Positions 6,158-14,698 of a stretch of 32,943 nucleotides of DNA are shown one piece after another. Source of the DNA: Phycisphaerae bacterium (GTDB taxonomy: Bacteria > Planctomycetota > Phycisphaerae > SM23-33); assembly GCA_016782885.1 (NCBI GenBank), contig JADHXQ010000056.1, forward strand, positions 1 to 32,943, written 5' to 3'. Numbering within the stretch: position 1 is the first letter of the stretch; each line of letters begins with the position of its first letter. The position numbers and the translations under genes are program-made. The notes under the pieces were generated by a model. The model did not search any database. It was not told where the DNA came from and saw only the letters and a program-made list of their open reading frames with translations.

Positions 6158-8305
6158 ATGAAGGACTTCGTTAGATCCCTGAAATACCTGAAACCGTACC
6201 GCAAACGCCTGGCGGTGTCGATCGTCTGCGTGATTCTCATCGCGATGCTCTGGGCAAGCGGTATCGGTATGATCGTACCGACAATGAAGGTCCTCATAAG
6301 CCCCGAGGGTCTGCACGGGTGGGCGTGGAATTCCATCGCAGCCGACAGGCTCCAGGCCAGGGTCGAACTTGATTTCCCCACGGTCGAAACGAAGGTCGCC
6401 GACCGCCCGGTGACGATGCTCGTGGATATCGTACGCGTGGACAAAGACTCCCCCGCCGCCAACGCCGGAATCCTCAAACGCGACTGGATCGTAGGCATCG
6501 GGCGGGCCGCGGGCCCCGTACGCCGTTTATCCCACGCCAACGCCAACGAGTGTATGGGACTCCTCATGGAATCCGCCGAAGCCCTTAGACTGGAGGTATT
6601 CACTCCCGGCGGTCAGAGCGATCAGTCGCGAACAGTGACCCTTCCGCCCGGAGAAGTCTCGATGGGATCAGGCCTGCTGGGATGGGCGGCGGGGTCCATC
6701 CCCCAACCAACCACCAGGATAGAGAGATTTCCCATCCTTGTATGGGCCCTGTTGATCATGGTGGTGATGACCGTGCTTCGGGACGTGCTGCGATTCTTAC
6801 AGGAATACCTCGTCCATTCGGTGGTGCTGCGCGGGATAATGGACCTTCGCTGCGAAAACTACGACGTGGCGCTGCGCCTGCCGACAACATTCTTCGCGCG
6901 CGAGGGAACAAGCGACACCACCAGCCGGTTCATACATGACACAGGGGAAGTCACCCGGGGCATGACAACGCTGTTCGGAAAGACTCTGGTCGAACCTGCC
7001 AAGGCCGCCGCGTCGCTGACGATGGCGCTGATTCTCTCGTGGCAGATGACGCTCGTGGCGCTGGTGGTCGGACCGCCGGCGTACCTGCTGATCCGCCAGT
7101 TGGGCAGGATCATGAAAAAAGCCACCCGCCGCGCGCTGGAGGGCTGGTCGGCGATGCTTTCAGTGCTGGAGGAAACTCTCGCCGGTATCCGAGTCGTAAA
7201 GGCCTACACGATGGAAGGCGCCGAACGAAAACGTTTCTTCCGGGTCAATCGGAGACTGCTCAAGCAGCAGAATCGCATCGCCCGCGCCGAAGCCATCGTG
7301 GCCCCGTCGATAGAGGCAATGGGAATCTCCGCGGCGATGGTCGCCGTTGGAGTAGCCGGTTACCGCGTGCTGAGCGGCCGGTTGGACCCTGAAGTCTTCA
7401 TTGGATGGATGGCGCTGCTGATTGCGATGTTCGATCCGATCCGCAAACTCGCCAAGGTCGCGACAACCTTCCAACGCGCCGATGCGGCCGCCATCAGGAT
7501 ATTCCAACTCCAGGACCAGGCCCAGGAAAAGCGCATCCCCGGCGCACCGGATCTACCGCTCCACTCTCGCAGCATCGAGTTTCGCGACGTCCGGTTCCGC
7601 TACCCCGGAGCGGGAGACGATTCGCTGCGGGATATCAACCTGACGATCAACCACGACGAAACGATAGCCATCGTCGGGCCTAACGGATCGGGAAAAACAA
7701 CGCTCGTATCGCTCCTTCCACGCCTGATCGACCCCACCGAGGGGCATGTCCTGATCGACGGATGCGATATCTGCACGCATTCGATGCGTTCGCTGCGAAA
7801 GCAGATCGCCGTGGTCACCCAGGAGACCGTCCTGTTCAACGCCACCATCGCCGAGAACATCGCCTACGGAACGCGAAACGCCGGCAAAGAGACAGTACTG
7901 GCCGCCGCCAAACGGGCCTTCATCGACGACTTCATCTCGGAACTGCCCGATGGTTACGGCACGATGGTCGGGCAGAGGGGCGCGACGCTGTCGGGCGGGC
8001 AGAGGCAGCGGATAACGATCGCCCGGGCGATTCTCAGGGACCCGGCGATCCTGATATTCGACGAAGCGATGAGCCAGATCGACTCGGACTCCGAACGCCG
8101 CATCCACGACGCGATGGAAGAGTTCAGCAAAGGGCGCACCACCATTCTGATCGCCCACCGTTTCGCCACGGTCCTGTCGGCCGACCGGATCGTAGTAATC
8201 GACGCCGGAAAGATCCGCGACATAGGCCCCCACGCCGAACTCCTCGAACGCTGCAAACTCTACAAGCACCTATACGAAACCCAGTTCATAGACTCAGGCG
8301 GATGA
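6158..8305 (+). CDS. MsbA-type ABC exporter with a PDZ-like domain in the first extracytoplasmic loop
   Basis: A 715-residue half-transporter, membrane domain then ATPase, expected to work as a homodimer that flips lipid-linked substrates across the inner membrane. Residues 18-45 are the first membrane helix. Residues about 70-165 are an insertion with PDZ features: VDIVRVDKDSPAANAGILKRD, DWIVGIGR, and a closing strand LRLEVFTPGG. The second helix follows at about 190-212. The ATPase has Walker A GPNGSGKTT (507-515), Q-loop VVTQET, signature LSGGQRQR (about 611-618), Walker B ILIFDEA (about 631-637) and an H-loop in LIAHRF. The D-loop reads SQID rather than SALD. MsbA is normally about 580 residues; the insertion accounts for the extra length. 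The neighbouring lipid genes make a glycolipid or lipid A-like cargo likely, but this is inferred. Confidence 0.85.
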   Translation: MKDFVRSLKYLKPYRKRLAVSIVCVILIAMLWASGIGMIVPTMKVLISPEGLHGWAWNSIAADRLQARVELDFPTVETKVADRPVTMLVDIVRVDKDSPAANAGILKRDWIVGIGRAAGPVRRLSHANANECMGLLMESAEALRLEVFTPGGQSDQSRTVTLPPGEVSMGSGLLGWAAGSIPQPTTRIERFPILVWALLIMVVMTVLRDVLRFLQEYLVHSVVLRGIMDLRCENYDVALRLPTTFFAREGTSDTTSRFIHDTGEVTRGMTTLFGKTLVEPAKAAASLTMALILSWQMTLVALVVGPPAYLLIRQLGRIMKKATRRALEGWSAMLSVLEETLAGIRVVKAYTMEGAERKRFFRVNRRLLKQQNRIARAEAIVAPSIEAMGISAAMVAVGVAGYRVLSGRLDPEVFIGWMALLIAMFDPIRKLAKVATTFQRADAAAIRIFQLQDQAQEKRIPGAPDLPLHSRSIEFRDVRFRYPGAGDDSLRDINLTINHDETIAIVGPNGSGKTTLVSLLPRLIDPTEGHVLIDGCDICTHSMRSLRKQIAVVTQETVLFNATIAENIAYGTRNAGKETVLAAAKRAFIDDFISELPDGYGTMVGQRGATLSGGQRQRITIARAILRDPAILIFDEAMSQIDSDSERRIHDAMEEFSKGRTTILIAHRFATVLSADRIVVIDAGKIRDIGPHAELLERCKLYKHLYETQFIDSGG

Positions 8306-8345
8306 TGCCCGATGACTGGCTCTTCCGAAATGTCGCTTCGCACTA

Positions 8346-8359
8346 TACAATACCCGGCC
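8346..8359 (+). promoter_or_regulatory. -10 box eight bases before the DUF4091 lipoprotein start
   Basis: TACAAT (8346-8351) is followed by eight bases and the ATG at 8360. A weak -35, TTCCGA, lies 17 bases upstream (8323-8328). As at holB, the message would begin almost at the start codon, and no Shine-Dalgarno sequence is present. Confidence 0.45.
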
Positions 8360-11200
8360 ATGAAACTCTGCTATAGATTCATTACTGTTACGCTTGGCGC
8401 CATTTTGGCTTCGGGGCTGCTGGGCGGGTGCGTTGAACCGATCGGCGGTTTGAACGCCTGGGTCGCGAGCGAAATGGTCAACGTTTCGGCGCGTACCAAA
8501 GCATTCGAGGACAACTCGGTATTCGACCCCGCCGCAAAACAGGTCAAGCTCTTCTCGGCGGGCAATGAGACCGTATCGTTCCAGGTAGTCATAGATACCG
8601 GCAAGTGGTCCGTCGGGGGCATGAAAGTCCGCTGCGGTAACCTGAAGTCAGCCCAGGGGCGGGAGATCAATGCCGATAACGTATCGGTTTTCCGCGCCCG
8701 CGCGGTGCGAATCACAAACTACCCGCCGTGGTATCTCCGCCTGGTCGATACGGTGCCCGGGCCTGCCGACTATTACGACGCGCTGGTGGACCTTGGTCGG
8801 GGCGGCCGGTTCGCCAACGTCAAAGCCTCCGATCGCGCGGTGCTCTGGGTGGACCTGCACGTCCCTCGCAATACCGTCGGCGGAAAGTATTCCGGCAGGA
8901 TGGATATCCGTTCCGATACGCACAAAACGTGGTCAGTTAACATCGGCGTTGATGTGTACGGTTTTGTCCTGCCCGACGCCAAACCGCTGATCGCGGTCGG
9001 CGGGTTCGACAACGCCAGCCTCTACAAGGCGTTCGTAAAACACGAAGGTAAGGCGTTCATACCGGTTCGCATGAACCGCAAAGATCCGCGAGTCAGGAAA
9101 GGCCTGGTGATAATGCGCCAGTTGATGCGTCTGGGGCGCGCACACAGGCTCGACCTGTTCGACAAGGGTATCCGCCCGGTGATGCGGCGCGACATGTTCG
9201 GAAAGATCGCTATGGACTTCGAAGATTACGACGCGATCGTCACACCGTATCTGGACGGAACGGCTTTTGAAGACGGTATCGGTTGTGCGGCCTGGCCGCT
9301 GCCGATAAGCACCGCCTGGCCTCTGGCGCGATACTATGGAGGGCCCGCCGGCGACCTCTATGCGACCACCATCGGCGCGGTGGCGGCAGAAGGGAAAAAA
9401 CACTTCTCAGCCTCTCCGGCGCATAGCATGAAAATGTTCTACTGGCCTTATCGCGGTGAGATCGGACCGGCGGGATATCTCGAACACTCGCGTCTGAGTC
9501 GGATCGTGCGTGCGGCTGACAGGGACACGCCTATCCTCTCTCAACTGCCCGCGGCGCCGCCGGCGCTGACCGGATGGAAACCACCGAAAGATTTCGCGTC
9601 CTTGAGCGACATTCATGCCGCTCGCGCCGAATATTTCGATCCGACCGCCACGGTCAAGGTAAAGGACGCCTCGCATCCGCTGACCGGCTCGTGGTTGGCG
9701 CCGGGCACCGTACCGTACCTGCCGTCGCTTGGGATAATCGCAACGCCCGCCGACGTTCGGGCAATTCCGTGGTTCGCCATGAAGTACAACTGCTCGGGCC
9801 TGTTCCTGCCTGAAGTGCTCCACTGGAGCGCCCAGGTGTTTGCAGAACCCGCCGGTGCCCAGACACGCCTGTTCTACCCGGGCAAATCCATCGGCGTCGA
9901 CGCGGTCATCCCCTCGATCCGCCTGAAACGCCTCAGGCGCGGTCTGCAGGACATCGCATACCTGGGCTTGATGAAGCAGCACAAAAGACACGCCGCGGCC
10001 GCTTCTATCCTCAACGGTATGACCCGCTACGCCGGTCTGGCGGCGGCCGGTGACAACTATCTGGACCCCCGCCTGGACGGTTGGGTGCAGAACCCCGAGA
10101 CCTGGCGGATGGCGAGGCGCCTTCTGGCAGAGGAGATCTATTCGGCGGTTCGCGGTGAATCGGCCGATCCCAACAGACAGTTGCTCGCCCAGCGGATCGC
10201 CTGGAAACTCTTCGACGAAAAGGCGCACAGTATCCGCGTTCAGCAGTCGCGCTCGCGGGTGGCGCGGATAGACAAGACAAACGACATGAAGGTCGCCGTG
10301 CTGCTCGAGTTGTACAACGAACACACGCGCAACGTCGACGTCGTGGTCTCCATGAACAAGCTTCCGACCGGATGGAAGGCGCTCAAAAGCGAGGTGAGGA
10401 TATCCCCCTTCAAACCGGGCGAGAGCAAGACAGTTGAACTGACCGCCCGCTGCCGCTACATCCCCGCCGGTCAGGCGGGCAAGATGACAATCCCGGTGAC
10501 GATCACCACCGACGTCAGCCGCGAAAAAACCATTGACGCGACGGTGTCGCTGATAGTGGCTGGGCAGGCGAACAATCCGATCAGGATCGACGGCGGCCTC
10601 AAGGACTGGCCCATGCGCCAGGGCAATTCCTGCGCGAAGTTCAAACTGATCGGGCGGCGCGGGCGACGTGGCGACGGATTGGCGCAGCGCCAGACGATGG
10701 CGTTCGTGCTCAGGGACGCCCGGAACCTCTACGTCGCATTCCGCTGCACCGAGCCGGAACCGGGGGCGATGGTCGTCAAGCCCAACAACATCGTCCACTA
10801 CGAGCAGTTGATGGCATGCGGAGAAGACATGGTGGAACTCATCCTCGATCCCGGCGCCAAGGCGAACGGAGCCCAAGAGCTGTATCACATAGTGGTGAAG
10901 CCCAACGGCGTGCTCCTGGCCCAGCGCGGTGTGCGAAGCCATCCTCCGCTTGGCAAGTCGGCGCCTTGGCCCGCGGAAATACAACTGGCGGTCGCCAGGC
11001 ACGAAAAACTGTGGGTGGTGGAGATGGCGATTCCGCTATCGTCGATTCCGGAGGCGGAAGGTAAACGCTTCTGGGGCATCAACTTCACGCGCTTCGCCAC
11101 CCAGGGCTGCGAAGCATCGAGTTGGTCCGAGGCGCCGCGATACTTCTACGACCCGCGGAATCTGGGCACGATGTTCCTCCCGCCCCTGCAGAAACCGTAA
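8360..11200 (+). CDS. DUF4091-family lipoprotein with C-terminal CBM9-like domain
   Basis: A 946-residue lipoprotein. The start is the ATG at 8360, which gives a clean type II signal peptide ending LLGG-C (Cys24); the open frame extends 16 codons further up without support. The first 230 residues are beta-rich, with FSAGNETVSFQVVI and NYPPWYLRLVDTVPGPADYY. The central part is barrel-like, and residues about 500-540 (LFYPG, then PSIRLKRLRRGLQDIAYL) match the DUF4091 signature of GH123-like proteins. Residues about 600-735 form a beta-sandwich linker (GWKALKSEVRISPFKPGE). Residues about 739-946 resemble a CBM9-like domain (RIDGGLKDWP, DMVELILDP, VVEMAIPLSSIP, WGINFTRF). It likely binds and may cleave an amino-sugar or other glycan at the cell surface. 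The catalytic pair was not identified. The exporter gene ends 54 bases upstream. Confidence 0.75.
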   Translation: MKLCYRFITVTLGAILASGLLGGCVEPIGGLNAWVASEMVNVSARTKAFEDNSVFDPAAKQVKLFSAGNETVSFQVVIDTGKWSVGGMKVRCGNLKSAQGREINADNVSVFRARAVRITNYPPWYLRLVDTVPGPADYYDALVDLGRGGRFANVKASDRAVLWVDLHVPRNTVGGKYSGRMDIRSDTHKTWSVNIGVDVYGFVLPDAKPLIAVGGFDNASLYKAFVKHEGKAFIPVRMNRKDPRVRKGLVIMRQLMRLGRAHRLDLFDKGIRPVMRRDMFGKIAMDFEDYDAIVTPYLDGTAFEDGIGCAAWPLPISTAWPLARYYGGPAGDLYATTIGAVAAEGKKHFSASPAHSMKMFYWPYRGEIGPAGYLEHSRLSRIVRAADRDTPILSQLPAAPPALTGWKPPKDFASLSDIHAARAEYFDPTATVKVKDASHPLTGSWLAPGTVPYLPSLGIIATPADVRAIPWFAMKYNCSGLFLPEVLHWSAQVFAEPAGAQTRLFYPGKSIGVDAVIPSIRLKRLRRGLQDIAYLGLMKQHKRHAAAASILNGMTRYAGLAAAGDNYLDPRLDGWVQNPETWRMARRLLAEEIYSAVRGESADPNRQLLAQRIAWKLFDEKAHSIRVQQSRSRVARIDKTNDMKVAVLLELYNEHTRNVDVVVSMNKLPTGWKALKSEVRISPFKPGESKTVELTARCRYIPAGQAGKMTIPVTITTDVSREKTIDATVSLIVAGQANNPIRIDGGLKDWPMRQGNSCAKFKLIGRRGRRGDGLAQRQTMAFVLRDARNLYVAFRCTEPEPGAMVVKPNNIVHYEQLMACGEDMVELILDPGAKANGAQELYHIVVKPNGVLLAQRGVRSHPPLGKSAPWPAEIQLAVARHEKLWVVEMAIPLSSIPEAEGKRFWGINFTRFATQGCEASSWSEAPRYFYDPRNLGTMFLPPLQKP

Positions 11201-11290
11201 GCACTTTGCAGTTTTCTGAGGTTCGGGCGTAAGTTACACTGAATCCGACTCAAACATACAGACCGATGGCAAACACAGGAGTTTGAAAAC

Positions 11291-12277
11291 ATGAACAAAT
11301 CAACAGGAATTATAGTCGGAGCCATATTGGTGCTCATCGTCTCCGGGATCGTTGTCAAGCATCTTGTCTTCCCGTCGACCGAGGCTCCGACTCACGCGAC
11401 ATCCAAACCCGGCTTCATGGAGATCATCGAAGTGAAGGCGAAGATCGCCGACGTTCTGGGTGCGACACCGTCCGGCGCAGGCAACGCCGGCGATCATTAT
11501 GCCCAAGCCGTCGCGCTGTTCGTCGCAACAGAGAAGGTCATTCTTGACGCGGCCGCGGCGCTGGGCGAGGGCAACGCAAAAGACTACCCCGACGCACTGA
11601 AAACGCTCGAAGAGATTCGGGGCCATATCGGAACCGGAGCAAAACAGGCGAGCATGGACTACATGTCCAAACACGCCTCGGGTAAACTGCAGGTCTCCAC
11701 GCATCAGGACGACGTCGAGCGTCTCGATCAGAGCATCAACGTGCTCGATATCCTGGGCGATTACTACATCAAAAACAAACGCCTTAAGGACGCCGAAGCG
11801 ATGTACCGCGACATGTTTGTGGCAGGGTGGCATATGATCAACGAACGCAGCCACATACAGATGGCCATGTACGGTCAGACCATTCAGGCTTTGGCGCTGA
11901 ACGGAATGTCCAAGTCGATCGAAATGACGCCGGACGGAGACAAGCAAAGGGCAGCGATGCGCGATTATCTCAATGCACTCGACGAGTTCTTGACAGCATT
12001 GAGAGATAAGGAGTTGATCTTTCGCAAGGCCCGCCTCGACGCCGGCGACATCTGGAACATTGCCGAAAACGACAAGGACCGCGCCTGGCGGGTCCAGGCG
12101 ATATTGGCGATGGCTCTGATAAAATTCACGCATGATAAATCAAAGGCCAATAACGCGCGCAACAACGCGATGATCGAGAAATTCCTCAACTCCTCGGACC
12201 CGCTCGAAAAAGCGGCCGCACAAGCCGCGAAAGCCTATACCCAGATCGACTTCAATATGGTCAACTCGACGTGGTAA
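11291..12277 (+). CDS. Membrane-anchored protein of unknown function
   Basis: A 328-residue protein I do not recognise. It starts with one membrane segment (IIVGAILVLIVSGIVV, residues 7-22), consistent with an N-in anchor, and the rest is soluble, alanine-rich and largely helical. The soluble part reads like helix-turn-helix pairs (IKNKRLKDAEAMYRDMFVAG, AAAQAAKAYTQI), so a TPR-like or other helical repeat scaffold is possible. AGGAG stands about eight bases before the ATG and decides the start. Downstream, pabB begins 19 bases after the stop, so the three genes from here may be one transcript. Nothing links it functionally to folate or siroheme synthesis. Confidence 0.65.
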   Translation: MNKSTGIIVGAILVLIVSGIVVKHLVFPSTEAPTHATSKPGFMEIIEVKAKIADVLGATPSGAGNAGDHYAQAVALFVATEKVILDAAAALGEGNAKDYPDALKTLEEIRGHIGTGAKQASMDYMSKHASGKLQVSTHQDDVERLDQSINVLDILGDYYIKNKRLKDAEAMYRDMFVAGWHMINERSHIQMAMYGQTIQALALNGMSKSIEMTPDGDKQRAAMRDYLNALDEFLTALRDKELIFRKARLDAGDIWNIAENDKDRAWRVQAILAMALIKFTHDKSKANNARNNAMIEKFLNSSDPLEKAAAQAAKAYTQIDFNMVNSTW

Positions 12278-12296
12278 CCCAAAAATTCCTCCCGCA

Positions 12297-13835
12297 ATGC
12301 TGCACAAAAACGAGAATCCGGATTCGCCCAAACCGCCTCATTGGACCTGCGGAAGCTACAGGGCGAGCCTGCAAACCACCCGGGTGGACCTCCCCTGCCC
12401 GCCCGGCGGACTTCTCGATGCGCTATCCGAACAGAACGACCCGGTAATGCTCGATTCATCCGCCCTGCACGAAACGTACGGGCGCCACAGTATCGTCGCG
12501 TGCCGCCCGGTAGAAGTGCTCTCCCTGCGCGACGGGGTTCTGCTCGACGCCCGCGGTAATACGCTGGCCAGGCGGGATAACGAGGCGATATGGGCGGCGT
12601 TGACCGGCGCCTTCGACGCCATTGGCGCCGAGCCGGTCGGCGGAGCGCCCTACGGGCCAGGTTGGATCGGATACATCGGTTACGAGGTCGGCAGGCACAT
12701 CGAACGCCTTCCCGCCCAGGCCCCGAGGGACACCTCGCTACCGGATATGAGATTGGCGTTCTACGATTCGATACTCCTATACGATGCCCTGAAGTCCAGG
12801 TGGTCGCTGATTTCTCTTCAGTTCGACGGACCGCGACCGTTCGAGCAAAGTTCCCGCGATGCACTCCTTGCCGTCGCCGGCGCTTCTTCAGGCGCCCACG
12901 CCGCCCGGAGCCAACCTGCCGACCGGGCCGGCGCCGCACGCAAACCTCGCGCCAATGACGCCACATCCAACTTCACGCCCCAGGCATACCGCCGCGCCGT
13001 AACCGCCTGCACCGACTACATCGCCGCCGGAGACATCTTCCAGGTGAATCTCTCGCAGCGTTTCACCGTGCCCGACGCCCCGCCGCCCCGGACGATCTAC
13101 CGGGCACTCCGCAACCGCAACCCGGCGTGCTATTCGGCGTACATGACATTCAAATCCGCAGGCCAACCGTGCGCAGTGCTCTCCAGCAGCCCCGAACTGT
13201 TCCTCCGCGTTCGACGAGGGCGCGTGGTAACCCGCCCGATCAAAGGCACGCGACCCCGCACCACAGACGAGCTGGCAAACTCCAGGGCGGCTTCGGACCT
13301 GCTTTCCAGCCCGAAGGACAACGCCGAACTCGCAATGATTATCGACCTCCTCCGCAACGACCTCGGACGCGTCTGCCGGTTCGGGTCGGTGCGCGTATCG
13401 GATCCCAGGGCGCTCGAGACGCACCCGACCGTATTCCACCTCGTCGGCACGGTCGAGGGCGACCTCCGCCCGGACGTCGGACCGGCGGACCTGCTTGCCG
13501 CCGCCTTCCCGGGAGGTTCCATCACCGGCGCGCCGAAAATCCGAGCCATGGAGATAATCGACGAACTCGAACCGGTCGCCCGCGGACCGTATACCGGATG
13601 CATCGGCATCCTCGGCGTCGACGGATCCTGCGAATGGAACATCGTTATACGCACGATCGTCTGCGACGGACCGGTAGCGCACGTGCAGGTCGGAGGGGGC
13701 ATCGTAGCCGACTCGACCCCGCGGGGCGAATACCAGGAAACGCTTGACAAGGCCCGGGCAATGCTCGAAGCGATCGCCCATGCCCGCGGAGAAACACACA
13801 CTCAATCCGCACAGCGCCCGGAGATCACCGCATGA
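12297..13835 (+). CDS. pabB: Aminodeoxychorismate synthase component I (PabB type)
   Basis: A 512-residue chorismate-binding enzyme. Component I of ADC synthase converts chorismate and ammonia to 4-amino-4-deoxychorismate for folate synthesis; it is cytoplasmic. The N-terminal half has the TrpE/PabB ligand fold (GWIGYIGYEVGRHIERLP). The catalytic half shows GDIFQVNLSQRF, SSPELFLRVRRG, PIKGTRPR (314-321), ELAMIIDLLRNDLGRVC, FPGGSITGAPKIRAMEIIDELE and GGGIVADSTP. The Lys in PIKGT (residue 316) is the nucleophile of ADC synthases; anthranilate synthases have Ala there, so pabB is preferred over trpE. No clear Shine-Dalgarno precedes the ATG, so the exact start is uncertain. The amidotransferase partner PabA is not in the window. 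The stop overlaps the next start as ATGA. Confidence 0.85.
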   Translation: MLHKNENPDSPKPPHWTCGSYRASLQTTRVDLPCPPGGLLDALSEQNDPVMLDSSALHETYGRHSIVACRPVEVLSLRDGVLLDARGNTLARRDNEAIWAALTGAFDAIGAEPVGGAPYGPGWIGYIGYEVGRHIERLPAQAPRDTSLPDMRLAFYDSILLYDALKSRWSLISLQFDGPRPFEQSSRDALLAVAGASSGAHAARSQPADRAGAARKPRANDATSNFTPQAYRRAVTACTDYIAAGDIFQVNLSQRFTVPDAPPPRTIYRALRNRNPACYSAYMTFKSAGQPCAVLSSSPELFLRVRRGRVVTRPIKGTRPRTTDELANSRAASDLLSSPKDNAELAMIIDLLRNDLGRVCRFGSVRVSDPRALETHPTVFHLVGTVEGDLRPDVGPADLLAAAFPGGSITGAPKIRAMEIIDELEPVARGPYTGCIGILGVDGSCEWNIVIRTIVCDGPVAHVQVGGGIVADSTPRGEYQETLDKARAMLEAIAHARGETHTQSAQRPEITA

Positions 13836-14452
13836 AAACTTATCCGATAATGATGGACGTCAGGGGCAAGAGGGTTGTCGTCATCGGCGCAGGGAGCGTC
13901 GGGCAGCGGAAAGTCGTCTCGCTCCATCAAGCCGAAGCCATCGTCACGCTCGTCGACCCCGAACTGCCCGAGGCGCTCGACCTGCCGGCGGCGTGCGTGC
14001 TCGCCGAACCCTACCGAAGCGAGCATCTCGAAGGGGCGGTAATGGTATTCGCATGCACCGATAACCGCGAACTCAACGCCCGGGTAGCCCGCGACGCCCG
14101 CGACGCCGGCGCAATCGTAAACGCCGCCGACCAGAACGAAGACTGCGACTTCTTCGCACCCGCGACGATCCACGACGGCGACGTCGTGGTGGCGATCGGA
14201 ACAGGCGGGGCCTCCCCCGCACTCTCGGCTCTTCTCAAGGGAATCCTGAAAACCGCCCTGCCCGAAAACATCGGACAGTTCGCCGAACTGCTGTCCCAAA
14301 TCCGCACCGAACTCAAAACCCGCCTCGACACCCACGAAGCACGCGGAGCGGCGTTGAAGAAACTCGTCACGCAGGAAACCATAGAAGCATTCACCAAAGA
14401 TGGCGAACCGGCGGTAAGAGCAAAACTCGAACAAATCCTCAAAGACTCCTGA
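13832..14452 (+). CDS. Precorrin-2 dehydrogenase / sirohydrochlorin ferrochelatase-like protein (CysG N-terminal / Met8 family)
   Basis: A 206-residue NAD-dependent enzyme of the CysG-N/Met8 family, which oxidises precorrin-2 to sirohydrochlorin and often inserts iron to give siroheme. It is a stand-alone version without the methyltransferase half. The family opening YPIMMDVRGKRVVVIG leads into the NAD-binding GAGSVGQRK (residues 19-27). The signature NAADQNEDCDFFAPA contains the expected catalytic Asp, and GTGGASPALSALLKG follows. The start overlaps the pabB stop (ATGA), so translation is coupled. Pairing with pabB is unusual; more often such genes sit with hemA or other tetrapyrrole genes. 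In some bacteria this protein serves heme rather than siroheme synthesis. Confidence 0.8.
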   Translation: MKTYPIMMDVRGKRVVVIGAGSVGQRKVVSLHQAEAIVTLVDPELPEALDLPAACVLAEPYRSEHLEGAVMVFACTDNRELNARVARDARDAGAIVNAADQNEDCDFFAPATIHDGDVVVAIGTGGASPALSALLKGILKTALPENIGQFAELLSQIRTELKTRLDTHEARGAALKKLVTQETIEAFTKDGEPAVRAKLEQILKDS

Positions 14453-14698
14453 GGCGGTCTTATTCATTGAGACGGGTGAGTCGAAAGCAGCGGGATTTTC
14501 AGTCACCCTCCATTCGGAGGGCTCTGGATTACTTATCGCCTCGAATTCCCAGGGCTCGCCTTCGGCTCACCGCCGGGCTACGATCACGTCACCCGCCTCC
14601 GGCGGGCTCAATGGCTCAAAGGCCCGACAGAATCGCCTCCACTCCGTGCCAAGAGATGTGGGTAAAGGTGAGGACGCAACTCGGTAGCCTTATCGCGT
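14453..14698. other. Gene-free stretch between convergent genes, with GC-rich hairpins
   Basis: About 246 bases between the siroheme gene and the leftward zinc-ribbon gene. It holds a perfect hairpin CCCTCC-ATTC-GGAGGG (14506-14521) and a second, CCCGCC-TC-CGGCGGG (about 14592-14606). Neither is followed by a T run. The first could end the pabB transcript. A rightward frame of 84 codons crosses the region but is Arg/Pro-rich with no family resemblance, and I do not call it. The sequence looks like a worn dispersed repeat. Confidence 0.4.

Noticed and set aside
4842..6161. 439-codon rightward frame antisense to the radical SAM gene
   Set aside because: The opposite strand encodes a clear radical SAM protein with all motifs; this frame is a mirror of GC-rich codons.
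9407..11002. 531-codon leftward frame antisense to the DUF4091 lipoprotein
   Set aside because: Same reason: the plus strand has signal peptide, DUF4091 and CBM9-like motifs; the mirror frame has none.
12297..13835. Anthranilate synthase component I (trpE)
   Set aside because: The PIKGT motif carries Lys, as in aminodeoxychorismate synthase, where TrpE has Ala.
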